A stretch of DNA of 64,000 nt from Enterobacter dykesii (GCF_008364625.2 NZ_CP126604.1:3224001-3288000); one strand, 5' to 3'; positions 26,765-40,814 are shown, counted from the stretch's first letter. Notes: generated from the sequence alone by a model not told the origin. Program-made: numbers and translations.

Positions 26765-27730
26765 TCACAGGATTTGACCGAGAACCTGACGCAGATGGGC
26801 CCCGGAACCCAGCAGTCCTGGGTTGTCATGCACGATCAGATAAACCGGAATGTCCTGCACGTAGCTTCTGAAACGCCCTTTATCTTCAAACCCGCCGCGG
26901 AAGCCGGAGGCTTTAAAGAACTCCAGGAAGCGCGGCACAATTCCGCCCGCGATATAAACGCCTCCGAAGGTGCCCAGCGTCAGCGCCAGGTTGCCGCCAA
27001 AGCGTCCCATAATCACACAGAATAGCGACAGGGCACGACGGCAGTCAATGCAGCTGTCCGCCAGCGCGCGTTCGGTGACGTCTTTCGGCTGCAGGTTTTC
27101 CGGCAGACGACCGTCTGACTTCACAATCGCCCGATACAGGTTCACCAGCCCCGGACCTGAAAGGACGCGCTCGGCGGAGACGTGGCCGATCTCCGCGCGT
27201 AACTCTTCGAGGATAATGCCCTCTTCTTCACTGTTTGGCGCAAAGTCTACGTGGCCGCCTTCACCCGGCAGGCTTACCCAGCGCTGAGCAACGTGCACCA
27301 GATGCGACACGCCCAGACCGGTACCGGCCCCGTAGACCGCAATCGGCTTGCCTTCGACCGGTTCAGCGCCGCCAAACTGGATCAGATGCTCAGGCTTCAG
27401 CATCGGGATCGCCATGGACACCGCGGTGAAGTCATTGATGATTTCAAGATGCGCAAAGCCGAGGTTTTTTTTCATCTCGGCGATAGAGAATGCCCAGGTA
27501 TGGTTGGTCATGGCAACCCAGTCGCCGGTTATCGGGCAGGCTATCGCGATGCAGCCGTCTTCAACGCTCACCTGATGCTCTTCCAGATAGACGCGGACAA
27601 CGGCCTCAAGGCTTGGATAATCCAGTCCTGAGTAGGTTTTCGCCCGCGAAATCTCACCGCTATTAACATCGCACAATGCGAGGCGCGCGTTCGTGCCGCC
27701 CACATCACCTACCAAAGCATACTTTGTCAT
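26765..27730 (-). CDS. glk: Glucokinase
   Basis: Cytoplasmic ATP-dependent phosphorylation of glucose to glucose 6-phosphate. The 321 residues match E. coli Glk in length. [14 protein letters not shown] is the N-terminal phosphate loop; IINDFTAVS holds the catalytic aspartate and GAGTGLG the adenosine loop. Convergent with ypdB across a shared hairpin and divergent from yfeO. Confidence 0.97.
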   Translation of the reverse strand: MTKYALVGDVGGTNARLALCDVNSGEISRAKTYSGLDYPSLEAVVRVYLEEHQVSVEDGCIAIACPITGDWVAMTNHTWAFSIAEMKKNLGFAHLEIINDFTAVSMAIPMLKPEHLIQFGGAEPVEGKPIAVYGAGTGLGVSHLVHVAQRWVSLPGEGGHVDFAPNSEEEGIILEELRAEIGHVSAERVLSGPGLVNLYRAIVKSDGRLPENLQPKDVTERALADSCIDCRRALSLFCVIMGRFGGNLALTLGTFGGVYIAGGIVPRFLEFFKASGFRGGFEDKGRFRSYVQDIPVYLIVHDNPGLLGSGAHLRQVLGQIL

Positions 27731-27935
27731 TCTTCTACTGCTCCGCTAAAGTCAGAATAAATCTTTGGGACACTGTAAATTCAAGGCGTGATAACAACAA
27801 CGGCCATAAGGTGAATGCCCATGGATTATCGATCTTCGTCACAGAATAACTTTACCGTTTCAGCACCTTTTGCACTATTGCCATAAAGCTTAATGTGCAA
27901 AGTAACGTAATACCGTTTTGTACAAGGAAATCATC

Positions 27936-29171
27936 ATGCTCCACCCGCGAGCCAGAACCATGCTGTTGCTGGCAATTCCGGCGCTAATTATTGGCGTGGC
28001 CTCAAGTCTGGTGCTCATTGTCGTGATGAAAGTCGCGTCGGTGCTGCAAGCCATGTTATGGACAGCGCTTCCGACAAAACTGGGCGTCAGCACTGATTCT
28101 CCTGCCTGGATCATTGTGATGCTGACGTTGACCGGTATTGCGGTAGGCCTGGTGATCCGTTTCAGTCCCGGCCATGCAGGGCCAGACCCGGCGCAGGAAC
28201 CGCTGATTGGCGCCCCTGTTCCCCCTTCGGCACTGCCAGGGCTGCTCATTGCGTTGATTATCGGTCTGGCCGGCGGCGTCAGCCTGGGGCCGGAGCATCC
28301 GATTATGGCGGTGAATATTGGCCTGGCGGTTTTCCTCGGCTCACGGATTTTGCCCCGCGTCGGCGCGCTGGACTGGACCATCCTCGCCTCCGCAGGCACC
28401 ATCGGTGCGCTTTTCGGCACGCCCGTCGCTGCCGCACTGATCTTTTCGCAGACGCTCAGCAGCAATAACGACGTCCCGCTGTGGGATAAGCTGTTTGCCC
28501 CGCTGATGGCCGCAGCCGCCGGGGCGTTGACGACCAGCCTGTTTTTCCATCCCCATTTTTCACTCTCCTTCCCCCACTACGGCCAAATGCAGATAGCCGA
28601 TATTTTCAGCGGCGCAATCGTCGTCGCGATCGCCATCGCGCTGGGAATGGTGGCGGTATGGTGTCTTCCTCGCCTGCACCGGCTGATGCATAAACTCAAA
28701 CACCCGGTGTTAGTTCTGGGAGCTGGTGGTTTGATCCTCGGTATCTTAGGGGCAATCGGCGGAACGGTGACATTGTTCAAAGGTCTGGACGAGATGCAGC
28801 AGTTGGCCTTCAGCCAGGTGTTTAGCGTGTCCGACTATCTGCTGTTTGCCGCGATCAAGCTGGCCGCGCTGGTGGTGGCGGCCGCCTGCGGTTTCCGCGG
28901 TGGACGCATCTTCCCGGCGGTCTTTGTCGGCGTAGCGCTAGGGCTGATGCTGCACGAACACGTCGATGCGGTGCCTGCGGCCATTACCGTCTCCTGCTCT
29001 ATTCTGGGGCTGGTTCTGGTGGTCACGCGCGACGCCTGGCTCAGCCTGTTTATGGCGGCGGTCGTGGTACCCGATTCGACGCTTTTCCCCCTGCTATGCA
29101 TCGTGATGTTGCCCGCCTGGCTCCTGCTGGCGGGCAAACCGATGATGATGGCCTGGCGAAACGACAAGTAA
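27936..29171 (+). CDS. yfeO: CLC-family ion channel/transporter YfeO
   Basis: An inner-membrane voltage-gated chloride channel (CLC) homologue of unknown physiological role. The protein is hydrophobic throughout (about ten helices) and carries the CLC-type motifs [10 protein letters not shown] and GFRGGRIFP. The start at 27936 ([12 protein letters not shown]) matches E. coli YfeO and has AAGGA upstream; an ATG 18 bases earlier is rejected. The stop directly abuts the ipdC stop (0 bases between convergent genes), with no terminator visible. Confidence 0.94.
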   Translation: MLHPRARTMLLLAIPALIIGVASSLVLIVVMKVASVLQAMLWTALPTKLGVSTDSPAWIIVMLTLTGIAVGLVIRFSPGHAGPDPAQEPLIGAPVPPSALPGLLIALIIGLAGGVSLGPEHPIMAVNIGLAVFLGSRILPRVGALDWTILASAGTIGALFGTPVAAALIFSQTLSSNNDVPLWDKLFAPLMAAAAGALTTSLFFHPHFSLSFPHYGQMQIADIFSGAIVVAIAIALGMVAVWCLPRLHRLMHKLKHPVLVLGAGGLILGILGAIGGTVTLFKGLDEMQQLAFSQVFSVSDYLLFAAIKLAALVVAAACGFRGGRIFPAVFVGVALGLMLHEHVDAVPAAITVSCSILGLVLVVTRDAWLSLFMAAVVVPDSTLFPLLCIVMLPAWLLLAGKPMMMAWRNDK

Positions 29172-30931
<1,760 letters not shown>

Positions 30932-30957
30932 AAAAAGGCTGCGCTATGCTGCTTTTT

Positions 30958-30973
30958 TTTACGTTAATGTAAA
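30958..30973. promoter_or_regulatory. Inverted repeat TTTAC-N6-GTAAA between ipdC and the aldo/keto reductase
   Basis: A short palindrome in the divergent intergenic region, 43-58 bases before the reductase start. It could be a second, weaker TyrR-like site or an operator for the reductase. The binder is unknown. Confidence 0.35.
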
Positions 30974-31015
30974 CGCATACACTGATTTTTTTCTTCAGCG
31001 CCAGAGGTTATGAGA

Positions 31016-32014
31016 ATGGGGTATCAGCCGGACAAAAATCGTTATCGGACAATGGAGTATCGTCGCTGTGGGCGAAGCGGACTCAGGTTGCCCGCCATCT
31101 CGCTTGGGCTGTGGCATAACTTTGGCGACACCACGCTTATCGAAAACAGCCGTCAACTTTTACAGCGCGCGTTCGATCTGGGCATTACGCATTTCGACCT
31201 TGCCAACAACTATGGCCCGCCGCCGGGATCGGCCGAACGTAATTTCGGCCGTATTTTGCAGGAGGATTTCCTGCCCTGGCGCGACGAGCTGATCGTCTCT
31301 ACCAAAGCAGGTTATACCATGTGGGAAGGCCCTTACGGCGACTGGGGGTCACGTAAATATCTGCTGGCAAGCCTCGATCAAAGCCTGAAGCGCATGGGGC
31401 TGGAGTACGTGGATATCTTCTATCATCACCGTCCTGACCCACAAACGCCGCTGCTGGAAACCATGAAAGCGCTTGACCATGCGGTGCGCCAGGGAAAAGC
31501 CCTGTATGTCGGGTTATCCAACTACCCTGCAGAACTGGCCCGCAAGGCGATTGATATCCTTGACGATCTCGGTACCCCCTGCCTGATCCACCAGCCGAAA
31601 TACTCTATGTTTGAGCGTGCGCCGGAAGAGGGGCTGCTGAACGTGCTGCAGGAAAAAGGGGTCGGCTGCATTCCCTTCTCGCCGCTGGCTGGTGGACAAC
31701 TGACCAACCGCTATCTCAACGGCATTCCGGCAGACTCACGCGCGGCAAGCGGCAGTCAGTTCCTGAACCCTGACCAGATCACCGAAGAGAAGCAAGAGAA
31801 GGTAAGAAAGCTGAATGCCATGGCGGAAGAGCGCGGTCAGAAGCTGTCCCAGATGGCGCTGGCCTGGGTATTACGCCATGAGAACGTGACGTCAGTGCTG
31901 ATTGGGGCAAGTAAAACGGCCCAGATTGATGATGCCGTGGGGATGCTGGAAAACCGACATTTCTCTGCGGAAGAACTTGTCGGTATTGACACGATCCTGA
32001 ACAGCTCAAAATAG
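31016..32014 (+). CDS. Aldo/keto reductase, YghZ/GpR-like (L-glyceraldehyde 3-phosphate reductase type)
   Basis: An NADPH-dependent cytoplasmic reductase of the AKR14/Kv-beta-like group. The 332-residue protein has the AKR features: GLGLWHNFG-like opening (SLGLWHNFGD), catalytic FDLANNYGPPPG with Asp and Tyr, KAGYTMW with Lys, and YHHRPDP with His. The C-terminal ALAWVLRHENVTSVLIGASK contributes to NADPH binding. The ATG at 31016 is preferred to 31010 because AGAGG is then eight bases away. It is divergent from ipdC. A role in clearing reactive aldehydes is a reasonable inference; the natural substrate is not shown. Confidence 0.92.
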   Translation: MGYQPDKNRYRTMEYRRCGRSGLRLPAISLGLWHNFGDTTLIENSRQLLQRAFDLGITHFDLANNYGPPPGSAERNFGRILQEDFLPWRDELIVSTKAGYTMWEGPYGDWGSRKYLLASLDQSLKRMGLEYVDIFYHHRPDPQTPLLETMKALDHAVRQGKALYVGLSNYPAELARKAIDILDDLGTPCLIHQPKYSMFERAPEEGLLNVLQEKGVGCIPFSPLAGGQLTNRYLNGIPADSRAASGSQFLNPDQITEEKQEKVRKLNAMAEERGQKLSQMALAWVLRHENVTSVLIGASKTAQIDDAVGMLENRHFSAEELVGIDTILNSSK

Positions 32015-32141
32015 AATCACTTTTAGCAAAAAGTGCTCCCACCCAAGAATTCGGAGTTGAGGCGATGAAACGAGGCTTTACCAACTCGTAATATTGCGTT
32101 AACAGGCCCCACAAGGGCCCCGATCGTGAAGGAGAAAGAGT

Positions 32142-32483
32142 ATGTTCAGGTCACTGATTCTTGCAGCGGTATTACTGGCTTCAGCCCCGCTGGTCGCCAA
32201 TGCGGGCGAAATCACCCTGTTGCCATCAGTAAAATTACAAATTGGCGATCGTGACGACTACGGCAGATACTGGGACGGTGGCTACTGGCGCGACCGTGAC
32301 TACTGGAACCGTCACTATGAGTGGCGCGGAGACCGCTGGTGGAAACATGATAACGGCAGACACCGCGGCTGGTATAAAGACAACGCATACGAGCGCGGTT
32401 ACCGTGAAGGCTGGAACGACCGTGACGACCGCCGCGGCGGCTGGGGTCGCGGGAAAGGTCATGGTCACGGCCATCACCACTAA
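32142..32483 (+). CDS. ypeC: Exported DUF2502 protein YpeC
   Basis: A 113-residue secreted protein with a cleavable signal peptide (about residues 1-21, ending ANA). The mature part is rich in Trp, Tyr, Asp and Arg ([13 protein letters not shown]) and ends in a Gly-His tail, [10 protein letters not shown]. It matches E. coli YpeC, which also lies beside mntH. Function is unknown; the tail could bind metal ions. A two-way terminator follows. Confidence 0.92.
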   Translation: MFRSLILAAVLLASAPLVANAGEITLLPSVKLQIGDRDDYGRYWDGGYWRDRDYWNRHYEWRGDRWWKHDNGRHRGWYKDNAYERGYREGWNDRDDRRGGWGRGKGHGHGHHH

Positions 32484-32484
32484 T

Positions 32485-32514
32485 AAAAAAGGAGCCATGG
32501 AGGCTCCTTTTTTT
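32485..32514. terminator. Two-way terminator between ypeC and mntH
   Basis: AAAGGAGCC and GGCTCCTTT around a five-base loop, flanked by A and T runs. Confidence 0.85.
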
Positions 32515-32515
32515 G

Positions 32516-33930
<1,415 letters not shown>

Positions 33931-34100
33931 CAAACTTAACTTTTCACTCATTTACCTAACATAACAAAAATGTATTGTGGATCACTATTTTTGAGACTCG
34001 TCACAGGATGTAACTATAGTGTGTCCTCGATCTCGTTTTCTTTTCGCTTGTTACATAGAATGTGCACGAAAATTAAACCTGCCTCATATTTGGAGCAAAT

Positions 34101-35288
34101 ATGGACCGCGTCCTTCATTTTGTCCTGGCACTTGTTGTCGTTACTGCACTTGCATTGCTGGTCAGCACAGACCGCAAAAAGATTCGTATCCGTTATGTTG
34201 TCCAGCTGCTGGTCATTGAAGTATTACTTGCGTGGTTCTTCCTGAACTCCAACGTAGGCCTCGGCTTCGTGAAAGGCTTCTCCGAAATGTTTGAAAAACT
34301 GCTCGGATTCGCCAATGAAGGGACCAACTTTGTCTTCGGTAAAATGAACGACGAAGGCCTGGCGTTCTTCTTCCTGAAGGTTCTTTGCCCTATCGTCTTC
34401 ATCTCCGCGCTGATCGGTATTCTGCAGCACATCCGCGTTCTGCCGTTCGTTATTCGTGGAATTGGTTTCCTGTTGTCCAAAGTGAACGGCATGGGCAAGC
34501 TGGAATCCTTCAACGCCGTCAGTTCCCTGATCCTCGGTCAGTCTGAGAACTTCATCGCGTATAAAGATATTCTCGGCAAAATGTCCCGCAACCGCATGTA
34601 CACCATGGCGGCAACCGCAATGTCTACCGTTTCCATGTCTATCGTGGGCGCGTATATGACCATGCTGGAGCCAAAGTATGTTGTTGCGGCGCTGGTTCTG
34701 AACATGTTCAGCACCTTTATCGTTCTGTCGCTGATCAACCCGTACCGCGTTGATGCCAGCGAAGAGAACATCCAGATGTCTAACCTGCACGAAGGCCAGA
34801 GCTTCTTCGAAATGCTGGGTGAGTACATTCTGGCCGGTTTCAAAGTGGCGATTATCGTTGCCGCCATGCTGATCGGCTTCATTGCGCTGATTTCTGCGCT
34901 GAACGCCCTGTTCGCAGCGGTGCTGGGTATCTCCTTCCAGGGTATTCTGGGCTACATCTTCTACCCGGTTGCCTGGGTGATGGGTGTTCCGGCTCACGAA
35001 GCGCTGCAGGTGGGCAGTATCATGGCAACCAAACTGGTTTCTAACGAATTCGTTGCGATGATGGATCTGCAGAAAATTGCCAGCACGCTTTCTCCGCGCG
35101 CGGAAGGCATTCTGTCCGTGTTCCTGGTCTCCTTCGCGAACTTCTCGTCCATCGGGATTATCGCGGGCGCGATTAAAGGTCTGAACGAAGAACAAGGCAA
35201 CGTGGTTTCTCGCTTTGGCCTGAAGCTGGTTTACGGCTCTACGCTGGTGAGCGTCCTGTCTGCTTCTATCGCGGCACTGGTGCTCTAA
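34101..35288 (+). CDS. nupC: Nucleoside/H+ symporter NupC
   Basis: Inner-membrane concentrative nucleoside transporter for pyrimidine nucleosides and adenosine. The 395-residue protein is hydrophobic throughout and carries the family motifs [11 protein letters not shown] and the later [15 protein letters not shown]. Length is close to E. coli NupC (400). GGAG lies upstream of the ATG. A perfect two-way terminator follows. Confidence 0.97.
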   Translation: MDRVLHFVLALVVVTALALLVSTDRKKIRIRYVVQLLVIEVLLAWFFLNSNVGLGFVKGFSEMFEKLLGFANEGTNFVFGKMNDEGLAFFFLKVLCPIVFISALIGILQHIRVLPFVIRGIGFLLSKVNGMGKLESFNAVSSLILGQSENFIAYKDILGKMSRNRMYTMAATAMSTVSMSIVGAYMTMLEPKYVVAALVLNMFSTFIVLSLINPYRVDASEENIQMSNLHEGQSFFEMLGEYILAGFKVAIIVAAMLIGFIALISALNALFAAVLGISFQGILGYIFYPVAWVMGVPAHEALQVGSIMATKLVSNEFVAMMDLQKIASTLSPRAEGILSVFLVSFANFSSIGIIAGAIKGLNEEQGNVVSRFGLKLVYGSTLVSVLSASIAALVL

Positions 35289-35303
35289 CCTATAGCGTTA
35301 AAC

Positions 35304-35335
35304 AAAAACCGGGAGCCTGGCTCCCGGTTTTTTTA
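35304..35335. terminator. Two-way terminator between nupC and pdeA
   Basis: AACCGGGAGCC and GGCTCCCGGTT form a long GC-rich stem, with A and T runs on either side. The pdeA stop codon lies in the T run. Confidence 0.9.
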
Positions 35336-37525
35336 TGCCCGCAATTCTTCGAGCGGCTTGGGTTTGCCTATCAGGTAGCCCTGCAGATAATCCACGCCGA
35401 AACGAAGCAGCATCTCCCGCTGCGCCGGTGTTTCGACGTATTCCGCTACGACGCACAGCGATTTCGTCTTCGCCAGATTACACATCGACTGCACGATCAT
35501 CGCATCCATATCATCAGTACAAATGTCTTTAATAAAGCAGCCGTCAATTTTAATGATGTCCGCCTGCAGGCGTCTGAGGCGCTCGTAGTTGGCGTAGCCG
35601 GTACCAAAATCATCAATGGCAATCCGGAAACCGTAATCCCGCAGCTGCTGAATATTGTGGATGCTGCAGCCTGAATTTGAGAAGGCCTGCTCTTCGGTAA
35701 TCTCAATCACGACAGACTGAGGCGCAACGCCGTAGCGTTCAAAGAGCGCGCAAATCTCGGTCGCCACCTCTTTTTGCATCAGCGTGAGCGGCATCAGATT
35801 GACGGAGAAACGGGCGCCAGCCTGCGTTGAAGGGTGATCGCGCAGCCACAGCAGTAATTTCTCCATGACGCACATATCAAACCGGTGGCTGAGGTTGAAC
35901 TGGGCAATCAACGGAATAAAGCGGTCTGGAGTGAAGATCTCGCCCTCGCTCTCCATACGCGCCAGAATTTCGTAGTAGCCGCTCCCGTCCGCCTTCTGGA
36001 TCGGTTGCGCGTACAAATGGAACTGGCCCGCCTCCAGAGCATGCTTAATCCGCGCCAGCATCAGGACTCGCTCTGTCGTTTGCCCTGATGCCGCCTCGAG
36101 GCTATTCGTGAGCGCAAGCACGTTGTTTGTTGTTCCGCAGGATTGCTCGGCCAGCCAGCTCAGTTGCCCCAGCGTGTGGTGCAACTTTTCGCCGTTTTCC
36201 ACCATTCCCCAGGACGCGCCAAATTCAATATCCAGCCCGGTGTTGTTCCAGAAAATCTTACGGCTGTTCAGCCGATCAACCATATGCTGAAGGCGCTCAG
36301 CGGTTCCCGGGCCCAGTAATACCAGCACAAGCTCGCTTCCAGGGAGCTGGAAGAGCGTCTCATCTTTTTGCAGGAGAGGCTGCAGCGACGTGGCGATCGT
36401 GCGTTTGCAGTGTACCCGCATCAGGATCCCATAGTGGCGACTCAAAAATTCCAGGTTATCCATACGCAGAATGCTCACTTTTGCATCCGGGTGAATCTCC
36501 AGATAATCTTCAAGCGCACGAATATTGGGCAATCCGGTCAGCGGATCGGTGAGCGCCCTCCCCTGCCAGCCCCGCTTAAGCCACTCGCTGCGCTGGTAAA
36601 TGCGCGACATGTAAAGCAGACAGATCGCGAACGAGATAAGCACGGACAGAATAAAAGAGAGCGAATGGCCCGATTCCACCCCGTTAAGGAAGTTGTAGTT
36701 GTAGGTCAACAGCAGGAGCGCAGATACAGCCCAGAGCAGAGAAATCAACGCATAGGTCAGTCGGCTTATCGCTAAGGTAAAAAGAATAAAAATCAGCGGC
36801 ATCAAATAGCCCGCAATGACGGGAGATTCAAAAGGACCACATAAAATGATGAGAATGAAACTTAAAAGCACCAGCCAGGCAAAAATATATAATGAATTCT
36901 TGTGAAAAAACACGGGCTTCACGCTTCGTCGCCAGAAGCTCATTGCATAACGAGGATTAATTATCATTCTTAACGGGTAATAGAACATCATGGTAAAAAT
37001 CAATGCTGCACATATCAGGCTTTGTATATCCACAACGTTATAAATTACCGTTCCTTCGCCGAAAAATGTCGAAATTGTCACCGGAAAATCAAACAAATAG
37101 CCTGCCAAATACATTGAGAGCTTAATCCCTATTGGCACCATAAAACCGAGCCAGAATATCCGTAATCCGATGTGCTTGTTAGGGATGCAGTAACGCCAAC
37201 GCTTACCCAGCATGATACGCAGAAGGCCGCACGCCGCGAACAACGCAAAGGTCTGACAGAACAGTAATACTAAATATTGTAGCGGTGCTAAATTTACATA
37301 GAATAAATTAGTGACAGTAAAACCTAACAAAATGGGAAGAATAGCCCTGCGTCCAAATAGCAGGATTACCGCCAGCATCACGCTTAAAGGTAACCATGCT
37401 AAATAAACGTCGTGACCATTAACAATTGCGCGGGGAGAGAGATAACGGGAGACAGGTACCGCAATCAGGCATAAAGCCAGAGCAATCATAAATATCTTTA
37501 CATTATTGTAAGCTTTTCTATTCAT
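35333..37525 (-). CDS. pdeA: Cyclic-di-GMP phosphodiesterase PdeA (YfeA)
   Basis: A membrane-bound regulator of c-di-GMP. The 730-residue protein has an N-terminal MASE1-like region of about eight helices (residues 10-310), a degenerate GGDEF domain (DPLTGLPN retained, but the active-site GGDEF replaced by PGSEL) and a C-terminal EAL domain. EAL residues are present as EILARM, VEITEEQ, DDFGTGYANYE, KIDGCFI and AEYVET, so phosphodiesterase activity is expected but not cyclase activity. It lies between nupC and the tRNA-Ala pair, as in E. coli. Confidence 0.95.
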   Translation of the reverse strand: MNRKAYNNVKIFMIALALCLIAVPVSRYLSPRAIVNGHDVYLAWLPLSVMLAVILLFGRRAILPILLGFTVTNLFYVNLAPLQYLVLLFCQTFALFAACGLLRIMLGKRWRYCIPNKHIGLRIFWLGFMVPIGIKLSMYLAGYLFDFPVTISTFFGEGTVIYNVVDIQSLICAALIFTMMFYYPLRMIINPRYAMSFWRRSVKPVFFHKNSLYIFAWLVLLSFILIILCGPFESPVIAGYLMPLIFILFTLAISRLTYALISLLWAVSALLLLTYNYNFLNGVESGHSLSFILSVLISFAICLLYMSRIYQRSEWLKRGWQGRALTDPLTGLPNIRALEDYLEIHPDAKVSILRMDNLEFLSRHYGILMRVHCKRTIATSLQPLLQKDETLFQLPGSELVLVLLGPGTAERLQHMVDRLNSRKIFWNNTGLDIEFGASWGMVENGEKLHHTLGQLSWLAEQSCGTTNNVLALTNSLEAASGQTTERVLMLARIKHALEAGQFHLYAQPIQKADGSGYYEILARMESEGEIFTPDRFIPLIAQFNLSHRFDMCVMEKLLLWLRDHPSTQAGARFSVNLMPLTLMQKEVATEICALFERYGVAPQSVVIEITEEQAFSNSGCSIHNIQQLRDYGFRIAIDDFGTGYANYERLRRLQADIIKIDGCFIKDICTDDMDAMIVQSMCNLAKTKSLCVVAEYVETPAQREMLLRFGVDYLQGYLIGKPKPLEELRA

Positions 37526-37700
37526 TAACCTGGGCGTTATTTTCCGAGAGAATTATTGACCGGATGGATAATAGGTTTATTAATTGCGCGAATCAAGTTC
37601 AAGTCTATTTTTAGACTGGTTAATTGATGCCGATTGAGGTGAGGTACGGGAATACCTTCTTTTTGATAACAAAATGCAGGAGAGTGTGTTACAAACACAT

Positions 37701-37730
37701 AAAAAAAACCCTCGTCTTTCGACGAGGGTT
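37701..37730 (-). terminator. Terminator of the tRNA-Ala operon
   Basis: Read on the minus strand, AACCCTCGTC and GACGAGGGTT around GAAA, followed by a T run. Confidence 0.9.
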
Positions 37731-37738
37731 TACAATTT

Positions 37739-37814
<76 letters not shown>

Positions 37815-37855
37815 ACATGTGACTTTACTGACCGCACTCTGTTGGGTTCAGAGTT

Positions 37856-37931
<76 letters not shown>

Positions 37932-38148
37932 ATCGTAAAGCTGTCATGTTGACGGGCGGCATAATATGAATTCCGCCGCGGAGTGTCAACGGCAAAATCA
38001 ATCCCAGCCATTCAATCGCCGAAAATTCATGCAAATGAATCACTTTGCGAGCCTGCTCGCAGTCAGGAGTTAAGCCTGTCACGTTTTCACGTAAAACGGT
38101 GCTATAAAATGAGCCGTTAATTAACCCCACTGATATTCAGGAAATTGC

Positions 38149-38511
38149 ATGATCAAGGAACGAATGACGCCAGAAGAGTTAGCCCTTCTCACTGGCTATA
38201 GCCGCCAGACCATCAATAAATGGGTACGCAAAGAGGGTTGGATTACATCACCAAAACCAGGCGTCCAGGGCGGGAAAGCTCGCCTGGTACATGTGAACGA
38301 AAAAGTCCGTGACTTTATCCGCAGCGCACGTCGGGCAAGTGAAACGTCCGAACTGCCTGAAGGCGTCGGTCATGACCGTTCGCTTCACACGCTGCTCCTG
38401 ACGCTGGCCAATGAAATGACGCCAGAAGAGCAGAAGCAGATGACATCGCTGTTATTACGGGAAGGGATCACCGGCTTGTTGCAACGTTTAGGGATACGCG
38501 ATCGGGACTGA
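38149..38511 (+). CDS. yfeC: DUF1323 putative DNA-binding protein YfeC
   Basis: A 120-residue protein with an N-terminal helix-turn-helix of MerR-like type (MTPEELALLTGYSRQTINKW VRKEGW) and a C-terminal helical part. It is a paralogue of the next gene and matches E. coli YfeC. Targets are not established from the sequence. yfeD starts one base after its stop, so the two are probably translationally coupled. Confidence 0.93.
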   Translation: MIKERMTPEELALLTGYSRQTINKWVRKEGWITSPKPGVQGGKARLVHVNEKVRDFIRSARRASETSELPEGVGHDRSLHTLLLTLANEMTPEEQKQMTSLLLREGITGLLQRLGIRDRD

Positions 38512-38512
38512 T

Positions 38513-38905
38513 ATGAAAAGATTACGCAGCAAAATGACCACGGAAGAGCTGGCGGAGAGTTTGGGCGTTGCCAGACAAACGGTTAATCGCTGGATACGCC
38601 AGCAGGGGTGGAAAACTGAAGGGCTCAACGGCGTGAAAGGCGGTCGCGCGCGGCTCATTCATGTCGATGCGCGCGTGAAGGAACATATTATGAGCCTCCC
38701 GGCGATCCGTAACCGTCAGGCGGTTTACCATCTCGCTGAAGTCACCGCGTCATACAGTGAACCCTCTTCAAACCTGTCTCCGGGCATTATTGAGACGCTG
38801 GAGAGTATGACTGCGTCAGAGCAGAAGCGTCTGGACGCGTTATTGAAACGAGAAGGCATTGACGGTTTTCTTACGCGGCTCGGCATCGCGGAAAAAGAGG
38901 CATAA
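38513..38905 (+). CDS. yfeD: DUF1323 putative DNA-binding protein YfeD
   Basis: A 130-residue paralogue of YfeC with the same N-terminal helix-turn-helix (ELAESLGVARQTVNRWIRQQ) and KGGRARLIHVD segment. It has no strong ribosome-binding site of its own, consistent with coupling to yfeC, one base upstream. A two-way terminator separates it from convergent gltX. Confidence 0.93.
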   Translation: MKRLRSKMTTEELAESLGVARQTVNRWIRQQGWKTEGLNGVKGGRARLIHVDARVKEHIMSLPAIRNRQAVYHLAEVTASYSEPSSNLSPGIIETLESMTASEQKRLDALLKREGIDGFLTRLGIAEKEA

Positions 38906-38935
38906 AAAAACGGCAGGATAACCTGCCGTTTTTTA
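38904..38935. terminator. Two-way terminator between yfeD and gltX
   Basis: ACGGCAGG and CCTGCCGT around ATAA, flanked by A and T runs. Confidence 0.9.
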
Positions 38936-38947
38936 TCTGGGGCCTAA

Positions 38948-40363
38948 TTACTGCTGATTTTCACGTTCAGCGATAAAGTCCAGCGCCTTGTTAATGCGCG
39001 CCACGCTGCGTGACTTGCCGATCGCGTGAACCGTCACATCCAGCGCCGGAGACTGCCCCGCCCCGGTCACCGCAACGCGCAGTGGCATGCCGACTTTACC
39101 CATACCGACTTCCAGCTCGTCTGCCGTCGCCTGAATCGCTTGATGCACATTCTCAGCGGTCCACTCGGTAAGGGCCGCCAGCTTGTCGCGCACCACTTCC
39201 AGCGGCTGACGCGCAACCGGACGGAGGTGTTTCTTCGCGGCGTCCGCGTCGAACTCTTCAAACTCTTCATAGAAGTAGCGGCAGCTTTCGGCAATCTCTT
39301 TCAGCGTTTTGCAGCGCTCGCCGAGGAGTTTCACCAGGTCCGCCAGCTCAGGGCCAGTGCGGGTATCAATATTTGCCTGCTCAATATGCCACTGCAGATA
39401 CGTCGCCACATATTCTGGCTGCATGGTGTTAATGTAATGATGGTTCAGCCACAGGAGCTTGTCGGTATTAAAGGCGCTCGCTGATTTGCTAACAGAGCTC
39501 AGAGAGAACAGTTCGATCATCTCTTCGCGGCTGAAGATCTCCTGGTCACCGTGGGCCCAGCCCAGACGCACCAGATAGTTCAGCAGCGCTTCCGGCAGGT
39601 AACCGTCGTCGCGATACTGCATAACGCTTACCGCACCGTGACGTTTAGACAGTTTTTTCCCGTCATCGCCGTTGATCATGGAAACGTGCGCATAAACTGG
39701 CACAGGGGCGTTCAGCGCCTTCAGGATGTTGATCTGACGCGGCGTATTGTTGATATGGTCTTCACCACGGACAACGTGGGTAATTTCCATATCCCAGTCG
39801 TCAACCACAACGCAGAAGTTATAGGTTGGGGAACCGTCGGTACGACGGATGATCAGATCGTCCAGCTCCTGGTTGCTGAATTCAATTGGGCCACGGATCT
39901 GGTCGTCAAAGATCACCGATCCCTCTTGCGGGTTAGCAAAACGCACCACGCAAGGCTCATCTGCAGCATGCTCGCTATGGTCGTGTCGGCAGCGGCCGTC
40001 ATAACGCGGCTTTTCACCGTTCGCCATCTGCGCTTCACGCAGTTCATCCAGACGCTCTTTAGAGCAGTAGCACTTATACGCCGTGCCCGCGACCAGCATC
40101 TCATCAATGACAGCGTTATAGCGGTCAAAGCGTTTGGTCTGGAAATAAGGACCTTCATCCCATTCCAGATTCAGCCAGTTCATCCCATCCATAATGGCTT
40201 CAATTGCTTCTGGCGTGGAGCGCTCAAGATCGGTGTCTTCAATACGCAGCACGAACTCACCTTTGTTGTGACGTGCGAAAAGCCAGGAATAGAGAGCGGT
40301 ACGTGCACCACCGACGTGCAGATAGCCTGTCGGGCTCGGCGCGAAGCGAGTTTTGATTTTCAT
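38948..40363 (-). CDS. gltX: Glutamyl-tRNA synthetase
   Basis: Charges tRNA-Glu with glutamate using ATP; class I synthetase. The 471 residues equal the E. coli length. The HIGH-type motif appears as [13 protein letters not shown] and the KMSKS-type motif as KKLSKRHG. A zinc-binding cluster lies in CYCSKERL and RCRHDH. It sits beside the tRNA-Val/Lys cluster, read in the opposite direction. Confidence 0.98.
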   Translation of the reverse strand: MKIKTRFAPSPTGYLHVGGARTALYSWLFARHNKGEFVLRIEDTDLERSTPEAIEAIMDGMNWLNLEWDEGPYFQTKRFDRYNAVIDEMLVAGTAYKCYCSKERLDELREAQMANGEKPRYDGRCRHDHSEHAADEPCVVRFANPQEGSVIFDDQIRGPIEFSNQELDDLIIRRTDGSPTYNFCVVVDDWDMEITHVVRGEDHINNTPRQINILKALNAPVPVYAHVSMINGDDGKKLSKRHGAVSVMQYRDDGYLPEALLNYLVRLGWAHGDQEIFSREEMIELFSLSSVSKSASAFNTDKLLWLNHHYINTMQPEYVATYLQWHIEQANIDTRTGPELADLVKLLGERCKTLKEIAESCRYFYEEFEEFDADAAKKHLRPVARQPLEVVRDKLAALTEWTAENVHQAIQATADELEVGMGKVGMPLRVAVTGAGQSPALDVTVHAIGKSRSVARINKALDFIAERENQQ

Positions 40364-40576
40364 GAAATGGCCTTACGTTATAAAGATGCCGGCAATCGGC
40401 AAATCCTGGGGAAAAAACGATGGGCAACATTCTATCACTGTGGGGGGATTCCTCAATGTTGATCCCTTTATCGTGACCGAGTTTGCGATTTTTGTTTAGA
40501 AATCATGCGCCATTGCCCGTTTCGCGATCGTTTTGTTTAATTTTACGACGAACGAATAAAAACTTTAGAAAATGCG

Positions 40577-40604
40577 TTGACTCATTTTCAACTCTCCCTA
40601 TAAT
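40577..40604 (+). promoter_or_regulatory. Promoter of the tRNA-Val/Lys operon
   Basis: TTGACT (40577-40582), 16-base spacer, TATAAT (40599-40604), then a GC-rich start region GCGACTCC, as expected of a stringently controlled stable-RNA promoter. It lies 17 bases before the first tRNA. Confidence 0.85.
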
Positions 40605-40621
40605 GCGACTCCACACAGCGG

Positions 40622-40697
40622 GGGTGATTAGCTCAGTTGGTAGAGCATCTCCTTTACACGGAGGGGGTCGGCGGTTCGAGCCCGTCATCACCCACCA
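40622..40697 (+). tRNA. valU: tRNA-Val(UAC), copy 1
   Basis: 76 bases starting GGGTGATTAGCTCAGTTGG; anticodon TAC in CTCCTTTACACGGAG; CCA encoded. The acceptor pair is GGGTGAT/ATCACCC. First of three tandem copies. Confidence 0.97.
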
Positions 40698-40738
40698 TCT
40701 ACTTCGGTAGACTCGCAGTGTAGATAAGAATTGAGATT

Positions 40739-40814
40739 GGGCGATTAGCTCAGTTGGTAGAGCATCTCCTTTACACGGAGGGGGTCGGCGGTTCGAGCCC
40801 GTCATCGCCCACCA
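40739..40814 (+). tRNA. valX: tRNA-Val(UAC), copy 2
   Basis: Same as copy 1 except for a compensated change in the acceptor stem (GGGCGAT/ATCGCCC). The T-A pair of copy 1 is here C-G, which keeps pairing. Confidence 0.97.

Noticed and set aside
34224..35195. Long antisense frame across nupC
   Set aside because: It lies entirely within nupC, which is clearly coding; its His/Asn/Gln-rich product is typical of a reverse-frame shadow.
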